8,588 bases of DNA from JBEEJL01 sp049698095 (lineage in GTDB: Bacteria; Pseudomonadota; Gammaproteobacteria; Burkholderiales; JBEEJL01). A program made the position numbers and the translations under genes. Under the pieces are notes generated by a model. The model was not told the origin of the DNA. It searched no databases and was given only the letters and a program-made list of their open reading frames with translations. Below are positions 1 to 6,670 of this stretch, piece by piece (within the stretch, counting starts at the first letter, position 1; each line of letters starts with the position of its first letter). The stretch lies in NCBI GenBank assembly GCA_049698095.1, contig JBAVXA010000256.1:1-8588 (forward strand), read 5' to 3'.

Positions 1-860
1 TGCTGCGTATCGAAAAACTGGAAGCCGTAATTCAGCAGCTTCTGGCTCTCCGCCGTGCGCGCGTTGTCAGACGCGGTGCCGGTGACCACCGAAATCAGGC
101 GGCGCGTGCCGCGCTTGGACGAGCCGATCAAGCAGAATCCGGCGCTTTCGGTGTGGCCGGTTTTCACGCCGTCCATGGTCGGGTCGAGCGCGAGCAAACG
201 ATTGCGGTTCGGTTGCTTGATATTGTTGAACGTATATTCGCGGATCGAGTAAAGCGGATAATATTCGGGGAAATCGCGAATCAGCGCCGCCGCCAAATGC
301 GACAGATCGCGCGCGGTGGAATAGTGTTCCGGGTTGGGCAAGCCGGTCGAATTGGTGAAGTGCGTATTCGCGAGGCCGAGACGTTGCGCTTCCTTGTTCA
401 TCATTTGCGCGAAGACATCCTCGGTGCCGCCGAGCGCTTCGGCCAGCGCAATCGACGCATCGTTACCGGATTGGATAATCATTCCGTGAAGCAATTCATC
501 GACGGTGACTTTCATGCGCGGCTCGATGAACATGTTCGAGCCTTCCGGTTTCCAGGCATTTTTCGTAATCGGCACGACCTGGGTCAATTCCAGCTTCTTG
601 TTCTTCAATGCGCTGAACGCGAGATAGGCCGTCATCAATTTGGTCAGCGACGCGGGTTCCACGCGCGCATCGGGATTTTGCGCCGCCAGGATCTGGTTGC
701 TCTGGAAGTCGTACAAAACCCACGAGCGCGCGGCAATCGAAGCAACGCCCTCGAGTGCGGCGACCGGCTTGGTCGCGGGTTGCGCCGCCGGCGCGGCGGT
801 TTGGGCAAAAGTTGAAAGGCTGAACAAAAGGGTAAACAGTGAAACAATGAATTTCGTCAT
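1..860 (-). CDS. dacA: D-alanyl-D-alanine carboxypeptidase, PBP5/6 (DacA/DacC) family, partial
   Basis: Serine D,D-carboxypeptidase that removes the terminal D-Ala from peptidoglycan pentapeptides in the periplasm. Reading from the ATG at 858-860, the frame stays open for 286 codons to the left edge, so the C-terminus is missing. Residues 1-19 look like a Sec signal peptide (hydrophobic core, likely cleavage after T-F-A19). All three penicillin-binding motifs are visible: S71-L-T-K74 (nucleophile Ser71), S131-G-N133 and K233-T-G235. The readable part is the whole transpeptidase-like domain. In this family a beta-rich second domain and a C-terminal amphipathic membrane anchor follow, and these would lie outside the window. 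It sits 80 bp downstream of rlpA in the same direction. No good Shine-Dalgarno precedes the ATG. Family assignment is very firm; choosing dacA over dacC is not possible from sequence alone. Confidence 0.95.
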   Translation of the reverse strand, partial: MTKFIVSLFTLLFSLSTFAQTAAPAAQPATKPVAALEGVASIAARSWVLYDFQSNQILAAQNPDARVEPASLTKLMTAYLAFSALKNKKLELTQVVPITKNAWKPEGSNMFIEPRMKVTVDELLHGMIIQSGNDASIALAEALGGTEDVFAQMMNKEAQRLGLANTHFTNSTGLPNPEHYSTARDLSHLAAALIRDFPEYYPLYSIREYTFNNIKQPNRNRLLALDPTMDGVKTGHTESAGFCLIGSSKRGTRRLISVVTGTASDNARTAESQKLLNYGFQFFDTQ

Positions 861-894
861 GGGTTGTGCAATCGACTGATGAAAATAAAAAGGA

Positions 895-900
895 ATTATA
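895..900 (-). promoter_or_regulatory. candidate -10 box (TATAAT) for dacA
   Basis: A perfect TATAAT on the minus strand lies 34 bp upstream of the dacA ATG, in the 80-bp gap after rlpA. No convincing -35 hexamer sits 15-19 bp further upstream; the DNA there is the GC-rich repeat-like stretch GTGTCCGTGTCCGG. The expected leader would be about 25-30 nt, U-rich at its 5' end and without a Shine-Dalgarno. dacA could therefore have its own weak promoter or be read through from rlpA; no terminator hairpin is visible between the two genes. Confidence 0.3.
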
Positions 901-940
901 ACAAACCGGTGTCCGTGTCCGGATTTAAAGCGACGCAAGT

Positions 941-1948
941 TCACATCGGCGCCCAGACAGGCGCGATACCGAGGCTGCTTTTTACCCGCGACGAAATATT
1001 GCTTGCCAAGTTGTTGTCGCTGAACGGGCCGATGCGCACGCGGTAGAGCTTGTCGACAATGAATATCTCAATCGGCTCGGTCAGCCAAGTGAGGTCCTGC
1101 ATTATTTTTTCGCGAAAGCTTTGCGCATTGGTCGGGTTGGAAAATACGCCGAGCTGCAAATACCCCGGCTTGTTGCCGCTGCTCGCCGCGGGCGCAACGG
1201 CCACCGCCGTTTGCGCCGCGCTGCCGGCAACAGCGGCAACGGCTTGTGGCGCGACTGCTTGCGGCGCGACGGTGTTGGTCGCGAAATCCTTGCCGGTAAT
1301 GCTTTCCACCGTGACTTCCGCGCTGCCTTGCTGAATATAGCCGAGTTTCAGCGCGGCGGTGTAGGAGAGATCAATCACGCGATTGGCGTGGAACGGTCCG
1401 CGGTCGTTTACCCGAACGATCACGGATTTATTGTTCTTGCGATTGGTCACGCGCGCGTAACTCGGAATCGGCAAGGTCGGGTGCGCCGCGCTCATCGCAT
1501 ACATATTGTAAATTTCGCCCGACGCGGTTTTGCGTCCGTGAAACTGTTTGCCGTACCAGGAGGCGATGCCTGAGGCCGCGTATTGTTTGCCGCTTTTATC
1601 CGGCACGAAAGTCTGGCCGAGCGCAACATACGGTTCGTTGGCGAATTTGTTCAGCGGCTCGACCTGCGGAACCGGATCCGGCGTGGCTTCGAGGTTGGGC
1701 GGCGGATTCGCCTCGGGTCCGTCGGCCTGATAATAACCGCCGGGTGTTCCCGGCGTGGTGCCGGTTTGCGGAAGCGTTGTCGCCGGCGCCGATTGTGTTG
1801 CGGGCGGCGTCCCCGGTGCCGCTGCGGGGGAATCCGGCAGCATGATTTTTGTTGTACTGCAGGCGCTGACCGTGGCCAGGAAACAAACGCATGAGACACG
1901 CATTGCCATTCTACGCATATTATATAAGTAATTGATTTTATTCAACAT
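941..1948 (-). CDS. rlpA: RlpA-family septal/rod lipoprotein with SPOR domain (lytic transglycosylase)
   Basis: Outer-membrane lipoprotein of 335 aa. In characterised homologues (Pseudomonas aeruginosa RlpA) it cleaves glycan strands stripped of stem peptides. A lipobox V-S-A-C30 follows a hydrophobic segment. Residues 31-100 form a Pro/Ala/Thr-rich linker. The double-psi beta-barrel catalytic domain spans about 126-217, with family-typical G-K-T/A-S-G-E-like and N-D-R-G-P-F motifs; His156 and Asp182 match the catalytic pair. An Ala/Gln/Val linker with an A-V-A-P-Q repeat (227-237) leads to a C-terminal SPOR domain (about 262-333) that binds denuded glycan. The ATG at 1948 is chosen because GAGAGG lies 5 nt upstream. 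It makes the signal peptide unusually long (29 residues before the Cys); in-frame ATGs at 1918, 1909 and 1903 would give shorter ones but lack a Shine-Dalgarno. It lies 16 bp after rodA, so probably in the same operon. Confidence 0.93.
   Translation of the reverse strand: MLNKINYLYNMRRMAMRVSCVCFLATVSACSTTKIMLPDSPAAAPGTPPATQSAPATTLPQTGTTPGTPGGYYQADGPEANPPPNLEATPDPVPQVEPLNKFANEPYVALGQTFVPDKSGKQYAASGIASWYGKQFHGRKTASGEIYNMYAMSAAHPTLPIPSYARVTNRKNNKSVIVRVNDRGPFHANRVIDLSYTAALKLGYIQQGSAEVTVESITGKDFATNTVAPQAVAPQAVAAVAGSAAQTAVAVAPAASSGNKPGYLQLGVFSNPTNAQSFREKIMQDLTWLTEPIEIFIVDKLYRVRIGPFSDNNLASNISSRVKSSLGIAPVWAPM
1919..1945 (-). promoter_or_regulatory. AT-rich element with perfect IHF consensus and -10-like hexamer at the rlpA start
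   Basis: On the minus strand, 1937-1925 reads AATCAATTACTTA, a full match to the IHF consensus WATCAANNNNTTR. It is followed directly by TATAAT (1924-1919) and preceded by TTGAAT 15 bp before that hexamer. The element lies inside the first codons of rlpA as annotated. A near-identical element precedes mreC (6481-6505). IHF binding and promoter activity are inferences from sequence alone. Confidence 0.35.
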
Positions 1949-1964
1949 TTATACCTCTCGTAAA

Positions 1965-3059
1965 TCAGCTTTGAACCAGCTGTTTGTGCGTCTCGATGCT
2001 CATCAATATGCCGAAGCCGACCATCATCGTGAGCAACGACGTCCCGCCGTAACTCAGCAGCGGCAGCGGCACGCCGACCACCGGCAGAATGCCGCTGACC
2101 ATGCCCATGTTGACAAACGCATAGGTGAAAAACGTCAGCGTGATCGCGCCGGCCAGCAGGCGCGCGAACAGCGTCGATGCGTTGACGGTAATCATCAAAC
2201 TGCGGCCGATAATCAATATATACAGCAGCAGCAGAATCATGTTGCCGATAAAGCCGAATTCCTCGGCGAACACGGCGAAAATAAAATCGGTGGTCGGCTC
2301 GGGCAAAAAATCCAGGTGGCCCTGCGAGCCCTTGAGCCAGCCTTTGCCGATAATGCCACCGGAGCCGAGCGCGATAGTGGACTGGATGATGTGATAGCCG
2401 GAGCCGAGCGGATCGGAGGTCGGATCAAGCAATGTCAGCACGCGGCGGCGCTGGTAATCGTGCAACATCGGCCATACCGTCGGAATCAGCGCGGCGATCG
2501 ACAGCGCCCCTGCGACAATCAGCTTCCAGCTCAGCCCGGCCAAAAACAGCACGTAAAAACCGGATGCGCAAATCAACAGGGTGGTGCCGAGATCGGGTTG
2601 TTTGAGGATCAACGCGGCCGGTATGGCCAGCATCAGCGCAGCGAGGAGAAATTCCTTCCAGCGCAGATGCGACTCATAGCGATGGAAAAACCAGGCCAGC
2701 ACCAGCGGGATCGCCAGCTTCATCAGCTCCGACGGCTGGATACGCGTGACGCCGACGTGCAACCAGCGCCGCGCGCCATGGCTTACGTCGCCGAACAGCG
2801 CGACGCATAACAGCAAAATCAAACCGAACAGGTAAATCGGCAAGGCCAGCCGCATCATCTGCTGCGGATGCAGATTTGCAACCACCCACATCGAGATCAG
2901 CGCCACCAGCATGCTGCGCCCCTGCATGAAAACTTTATCCGGGTTAGCGCCGGCGGCGCTGTACAGGACGGCCAGCCCCAGCGCCATGACGATGAGCAGG
3001 AATGTCAGCAGCGGGCCGTCGATATGCGAAGTCAGCCGGTCGTAAATTTCCTTAATCAT
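1965..3059 (-). CDS. rodA: Peptidoglycan glycosyltransferase RodA (SEDS family)
   Basis: Inner-membrane glycan polymerase of the rod-shape elongation complex, partner of PBP2; it polymerises lipid II. It has 364 aa (E. coli RodA is about 370) and about ten hydrophobic segments. SEDS hallmarks are visible: Q154-P-D-L-G-T159, the extracellular loop P-E-P-T-T-D258-F (Asp258 matches the essential catalytic Asp) and L-S-Y-G-G-T-S around 335-341. The start is the ATG at 3059, giving the typical M-I-K-E-I-Y-D-R-L N-terminus. The gene overlaps the 3' end of mrdA by 8 bp, and its ribosome-binding purines (GAGGCGGAGG) are the last codons of mrdA, so translation is probably coupled. An upstream in-frame start at 3140 would add 27 basic residues lying over mrdA and is not credible. 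It ends in TGA 16 bp before rlpA. Confidence 0.97.
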   Translation of the reverse strand: MIKEIYDRLTSHIDGPLLTFLLIVMALGLAVLYSAAGANPDKVFMQGRSMLVALISMWVVANLHPQQMMRLALPIYLFGLILLLCVALFGDVSHGARRWLHVGVTRIQPSELMKLAIPLVLAWFFHRYESHLRWKEFLLAALMLAIPAALILKQPDLGTTLLICASGFYVLFLAGLSWKLIVAGALSIAALIPTVWPMLHDYQRRRVLTLLDPTSDPLGSGYHIIQSTIALGSGGIIGKGWLKGSQGHLDFLPEPTTDFIFAVFAEEFGFIGNMILLLLYILIIGRSLMITVNASTLFARLLAGAITLTFFTYAFVNMGMVSGILPVVGVPLPLLSYGGTSLLTMMVGFGILMSIETHKQLVQS

Positions 3060-4947
3060 CCTCCGCCTCCTCTTTGATGGCAGGCGCGGGCGTATTGGGA
3101 ATTTTGCCGAGCAGAACGTAATCGAACACCTGGCGCGCAATCGGCGCGGCGGCGGAGCCGCCGTGGCCGCCGTTTTCCACCAGAACGGCTAAAGCGATGC
3201 GCGGCAACTCGGCCGGGGCGAAGGCCACGAACCATGCGTGGTCGCGCAGATATTCATCGACATTCGCTTCGATGTATTTCTCTCCCTGCTTCATGCCGAT
3301 GACTTGCGCGGTGCCGGTTTTGCCGGCGAAGTTATATGTGGCGCCTGCGCCTGCCACTGCCGCGGTGCCGCCCGGCTTGGTGACGGCGACCATCGCCTGT
3401 TTTACCAGGTCCAGATGCTCCATGCTGAAGTTGCCGCGGCGGATCTCCTCGCCCGACAGGGTTTTGATCTGCCCGGTGCGCCCGTCCTGCACCGCTTTGA
3501 CCAGACGCGGCCGCATCGACACGCCGTTATTCGCGAGCATGGCGGTGCCGTGTGCCAATTGCAGCGGCGTGGTTAAATTGTAGCCCTGGCCGATGCCGAT
3601 GCTGATGGTGTCGCCGGCGTACCATTTCTGCTTGTAGCGCTTGCGTTTCCAATCCGGCGACGGGTTAATGCCCGACAACTCGCCGTCCACATCGATGCCG
3701 GTTTTTTTGCCGAAGCTGAATTGATCCATGAATTTTGAAATCGTCTCTGCGCCCATCTCGTTGGCGAGGCCGTAATAATAAGTGTCGCAGGAAATGACCA
3801 GCGATCGATGCAGATCGACGATGCCGTGTCCGCCGGCTTTCCAGTCGCGATAATGATGCGAGCTCGGCGGCAGCATGAAATAGCCGGGGTCGCTGATCGA
3901 GTATTGCGGCGAGCGCGTGTTGGTGTGCAATCCGGCCAGCGCCATGAACGGTTTGTAGGTAGAGCCGGGCGGATATTGGCCGCGCAGGGCGCGATTGTTC
4001 AGCGGCTTGTCGGGTGAATTATTCAGCATGTCCCAGTTGGTCTGGTCGATGCCGTCGACGAACAGATTCGGGTCGTAGCCGGGCTGGCTGACAAACGCGA
4101 GCACTTCGCCGGAAGAAGGCTCGATCGCAACCAGCGCGCCGCGCCGGTTGCCGAACGCCTGCTCCGCCACTTTTTGCAGCTTGATGTCGATCGACAATAC
4201 CAGATTGTTTCCGGCAACCGGTTCTTCACGCCGCAACGAGCGCACCGCGCGGCCGCCGGCATCGGTTTCGACTTCTTCAAATCCCGTGGTGCCGTGCAAT
4301 TCGTTTTCGTAGCTTTGCTCGATTCCGATTTTGCCGAGATAGTCCGTGCCGCGGTAATTGGCGCTCTTATCTTCGCTGTCGAGTTTTTTCAGATCGGCTT
4401 CGTTGATGCGGCCGATGTAACCGAGCGCATGCGACGCCGAGCTGCCCTCAGGATAACGGCGGAACAAACGCGCCTTGATTTCCACGCCGGGGAAACGATA
4501 GCGGTTGACTGCGAAGCGTGCCGCTTCGTCTTCCGTCAACCGCGTGCGCACCGGCAGGCTGTCGAAATTGCGCGACTCTTCGAGCAGTTTATTGAACCGC
4601 TTGCGGTCGCGCGGCGTGATCTCGACAATTTTCTCCAGATCGTCCAGCGTCGCCTCGAGTTTTTCCACTTTGCTCGGCGTGACTTCAAGAGTGTAGGCCG
4701 GATAGTTGTATGCCAGCACCACGCCGTTGCGGTCGATGATCAGCCCGCGATTGGGCACGATGGGCAAAATGGAAATACGATTGGCTTCCGCCTGCGTGTG
4801 GTAATGGTCGTGACGCAGGATTTGCAGATAGGCGAAGCGCGCCACCAGCACGCCGGCCGCCAGCAGCGCCATTACGCTGGCGACCAGCAGGCGCAGGCGG
4901 AACTGGCTCAATTCAGTCTGCTGATTCTTGAGTGTGCTGCCTTCCAT
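3052..4947 (-). CDS. mrdA: Penicillin-binding protein 2 (elongation transpeptidase, class B PBP)
   Basis: Transpeptidase (631 aa) that crosslinks the glycan made by RodA during sidewall growth; anchored in the inner membrane with its domains in the periplasm. There is a cytoplasmic N-terminus, one membrane segment (about 19-41) and a PBP dimerisation/pedestal domain (about 50-230) with I-V-P-N-R-G-L-I-x-D-R-N-G. In the transpeptidase domain the catalytic motifs are S329-T-Y-K332 (nucleophile Ser329), S386-C-D388 (S-x-D variant, which I believe is usual for PBP2) and K543-T-G545. The C-terminal tail is short and acidic (E-E-A-E-D-D). The ATG at 4947 is preferred; a TTG two codons upstream (4953) is also in frame. 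The Shine-Dalgarno is weak (GTAAG). It starts 7 bp after mreD stops and overlaps rodA by 8 bp, so it sits mid-operon. Confidence 0.96.
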   Translation of the reverse strand: MEGSTLKNQQTELSQFRLRLLVASVMALLAAGVLVARFAYLQILRHDHYHTQAEANRISILPIVPNRGLIIDRNGVVLAYNYPAYTLEVTPSKVEKLEATLDDLEKIVEITPRDRKRFNKLLEESRNFDSLPVRTRLTEDEAARFAVNRYRFPGVEIKARLFRRYPEGSSASHALGYIGRINEADLKKLDSEDKSANYRGTDYLGKIGIEQSYENELHGTTGFEEVETDAGGRAVRSLRREEPVAGNNLVLSIDIKLQKVAEQAFGNRRGALVAIEPSSGEVLAFVSQPGYDPNLFVDGIDQTNWDMLNNSPDKPLNNRALRGQYPPGSTYKPFMALAGLHTNTRSPQYSISDPGYFMLPPSSHHYRDWKAGGHGIVDLHRSLVISCDTYYYGLANEMGAETISKFMDQFSFGKKTGIDVDGELSGINPSPDWKRKRYKQKWYAGDTISIGIGQGYNLTTPLQLAHGTAMLANNGVSMRPRLVKAVQDGRTGQIKTLSGEEIRRGNFSMEHLDLVKQAMVAVTKPGGTAAVAGAGATYNFAGKTGTAQVIGMKQGEKYIEANVDEYLRDHAWFVAFAPAELPRIALAVLVENGGHGGSAAAPIARQVFDYVLLGKIPNTPAPAIKEEAEDD

Positions 4948-4954
4948 TTTCAAC

Positions 4955-5485
4955 TTACGGCACCTCGGATTTCGCCGCGATGGCTTCGGGCAATTCGATC
5001 AGCCAGACCATCGACGGCCATAACAACGCGCCGATAACTGCGCTGATGAAATAGGTGTAACCGGGGAAGGTGGCATCGACGATCAGGTTCAAAACCACGG
5101 TGATCCCGGCACCGGTGAGCAATATGACCAGAATATGCAGGGCTTGTTCCGGCAGCGGGAAGCGCAGGATGCGCAAGCGCAACGAGAACGCGGCGTAAAT
5201 TGCGAGCGCGTAGACGAATGCGTGTTGGCCGAGAATTGCGCTGTCGGCGACGTCCATTACCAGCCCGGACATGAAACCGAGCAGTTGTCCGACCATGCGC
5301 GGCTCGCGCATGCACCAGTAAAGCAGCACCAGCAACAGGAAATCCGGCCGCAGGCGCAGCAGGATCCCGCTCCACGGCAATACGTTCAGGCAGAATGCCA
5401 GCGCCAGAGTGAACAGCACGAAACGCACGCGCGGCGTTTGCTGCATCATGTCGGGCGGCAGGGCGGAGCGCAGCGGCGCGATCAT
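4955..5485 (-). CDS. mreD: Rod-shape-determining membrane protein MreD
   Basis: Small inner-membrane protein (176 aa; family about 160-180) of the MreBCD elongation complex, thought to link MreC to the rest of the machine. It contains about five hydrophobic segments (roughly 22-43, 48-58, 64-80, 87-104, 115-137 and 143-164, some possibly re-entrant). Family landmarks are a P-D-F-L-L-L-V-L-x-Y-W segment near 47-57 and M-D-V-A-D-S-A-I-L-G-Q-H-A around 77-89. The start is the ATG at 5485, which overlaps the mreC stop codon as ATGA, giving classic translational coupling. No better start lies nearby, although an internal Met at 13-14 is possible. No separate promoter is visible. Confidence 0.95.
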   Translation of the reverse strand: MIAPLRSALPPDMMQQTPRVRFVLFTLALAFCLNVLPWSGILLRLRPDFLLLVLLYWCMREPRMVGQLLGFMSGLVMDVADSAILGQHAFVYALAIYAAFSLRLRILRFPLPEQALHILVILLTGAGITVVLNLIVDATFPGYTYFISAVIGALLWPSMVWLIELPEAIAAKSEVP

Positions 5486-6399
5486 CGCTGCCCCCGTTTT
5501 TTGCGCACCGGTTTGCTTTTTGCGGCGGCCTCTTCCGGCGACAGTTCCGGCCGCGGCAGGTCGGCCTGCGGATTGGATAAAAGCACCAGCAAATACTTGT
5601 GGTTCTCCACACCCGCAGTCGGCACGCAGGTGATTTTGGTAAACACCTGCGCCGAGTTGTGCTCGATATTCGTTACCTCCGCCACCGCCAGCCCGGGCGG
5701 GTAGGTGCCGTCGATGCCCGAGGTGACCAACAGGTCGCCGGTGCGTACGTCGGCGCGATCCGACATGTAGGGCAAATCGAGCGTGCCCTCGCGGCCGTTG
5801 CCGAACAGAATGGCGCGTATGCCGTTGCGCTGCACCGCCACCGGGACTGCATGGCCTTTTTCCGTGAGCAGGGTAATCTCGCTGGTGAAAGGGCTGACTG
5901 CCGTCACCTGCCCGACCACGCCGTTGCCGTCGATCACCGCAAAGCCCTGCTGAATATTATTGTTGCTGCCCTTGTTGACGATGATTTTACGCGCGAACGG
6001 ATTGCGTCCGGTGTACAGCACTTCGACAATTTCGCCTTTGCCGGCATAGCGGCTTTTCGCGCCGTTGAGCGCAAGCAATTGCGTATGCTCCACCTGGATC
6101 GACTGCGCCGATTGCGCTGCCGCAGATTGCTCCAGCAGTTTTTGCTTCAGTTCCGCGTTTTCATTCTGCAGACGCGTCTGGTCGGTGAAATAATTTGCCA
6201 TGCGCGTCACCAGGCGTGCTGGGCTTTGCGCCACCTGTTGCAATGGATACACCAGCACCGACAACGACTGGCGCAGACTGCTGAGCAAATGCAGGCGATG
6301 ATCGGCGATCATCACGGCGATGCAAAGACCGAGGAAAAACACCAGACGCGTCAGCGGCGCAGGCCCGCGGTTGAAAAACGGTGGCGGCTGGCGGCCCAT
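5482..6399 (-). CDS. mreC: Rod-shape-determining protein MreC
   Basis: Bitopic inner-membrane protein (305 aa) whose periplasmic part scaffolds PBP2/RodA and activates PBP2. In order: a short cytoplasmic N-terminus rich in Pro, a membrane segment (about 16-33), a dimerising coiled coil with polar heptads (about 72-110), the paired beta-barrel MreC domain (about 120-275, with the G-R-N-P-F-A and T-G-D-L-L-V-T-S-G-I-D-G motifs), and a low-complexity Pro/Glu then Lys/Arg-rich tail (280-305, ending K-K-R-G-Q-R). Length is slightly below the E. coli protein. The ATG at 6399 is the first start in the frame; it lacks a strong Shine-Dalgarno (only TAAG). It is followed by mreD with a 4-bp overlap. 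It is separated from mreB by 271 bp and a terminator, so it may have its own promoter. Confidence 0.96.
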   Translation of the reverse strand: MGRQPPPFFNRGPAPLTRLVFFLGLCIAVMIADHRLHLLSSLRQSLSVLVYPLQQVAQSPARLVTRMANYFTDQTRLQNENAELKQKLLEQSAAAQSAQSIQVEHTQLLALNGAKSRYAGKGEIVEVLYTGRNPFARKIIVNKGSNNNIQQGFAVIDGNGVVGQVTAVSPFTSEITLLTEKGHAVPVAVQRNGIRAILFGNGREGTLDLPYMSDRADVRTGDLLVTSGIDGTYPPGLAVAEVTNIEHNSAQVFTKITCVPTAGVENHKYLLVLLSNPQADLPRPELSPEEAAAKSKPVRKKRGQR

Positions 6400-6623
6400 A
6401 CTTAGTCGGGAAAACGAAAATGGCGCTGCGGGGTGGCGAAAAATGCGTGTGAGGTGACGCGGGCGGATTCAGCCTGAATATTTATAACTAATTGATTTAA
6501 TTGAAAATAATCTTTAATCGACACGCCGCAGTTTAGCTCGCAATTTGCTCGGCCGCCAAGATGATTTTCGTTATTGTGAAACTGGGGCGAACTCGAGTTG
6601 ATGGGTAAGAAAAAAATAATGCG
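6400..6623. other. mreC upstream noncoding region
   Basis: About 220 bp with no credible gene on either strand, between the mreB terminator and mreC. It holds an AT-rich block at about 6476-6515 with an IHF-consensus match (listed separately), a GC-rich stretch next to mreC, and a 10-bp perfect palindrome AACTCGAGTT at 6590-6599. The palindrome could be a dimeric regulator site, but a single copy is weak evidence. No structured RNA or riboswitch is recognised. Confidence 0.5.
6481..6505 (-). promoter_or_regulatory. AT-rich element with perfect IHF consensus and -10-like hexamer upstream of mreC
   Basis: On the minus strand, 6497-6485 reads AATCAATTAGTTA, matching the IHF consensus WATCAANNNNTTR at every constrained position. 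It overlaps TATAAA (6486-6481) and is preceded by a T-rich tract. The location, about 80 bp upstream of the mreC ATG and downstream of the mreB terminator, suits a promoter for the mreC-mreD-mrdA-rodA transcript. A clean -35 is not evident. The element closely matches the one at 1919-1945. Confidence 0.35.
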
Positions 6624-6655
6624 CTAAAAAATGGCGCCGCAAAAATGCGGCGCTT
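6624..6655 (-). terminator. Rho-independent terminator after mreB
   Basis: Perfect 8-bp inverted repeat GCGCCGCA / TGCGGCGC (6634-6653) with a 4-nt loop. Read on the minus strand it is followed after two bases by six T residues (6631-6626). It begins 18 bp past the mreB stop codon. On the plus strand the hairpin is followed by TTTGTTT, so it could also stop transcription entering mreB from the opposite side. This is a textbook intrinsic terminator, so mreB is likely mostly monocistronic, with any mreC expression coming from read-through or a separate promoter. Confidence 0.85.
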
Positions 6656-6670
6656 TGTTTCGATCCGCTC

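Noticed and set aside
906..923. CCGG-flanked sequence between rlpA and dacA as a possible terminator
   Set aside because: The stem would be only 4 bp with a long loop and no T-run follows on either strand.
1932..2810. 292-codon open frame on the plus strand opposite rodA
   Set aside because: It lies wholly antisense to a clear rodA, its product is Arg/Gln/His/Asp-rich low complexity with no domain, and such frames are usual opposite GC-biased codons.
3060..3140. 27-codon upstream extension of rodA
   Set aside because: Adds an Arg-rich segment that only reflects the overlapping mrdA 3' end; the ATG at 3059 gives the standard RodA N-terminus and has adjacent purines for ribosome binding.
4174..5037. 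287-codon plus-strand frame opposite mrdA and mreD
   Set aside because: Antisense shadow crossing a gene boundary, with no recognisable domain or ribosome site; the mrdA and mreD frames are certain.
5599..6405. 268-codon plus-strand frame opposite mreC
   Set aside because: Antisense shadow of mreC with His/Arg/Ala-rich composition and no family resemblance.
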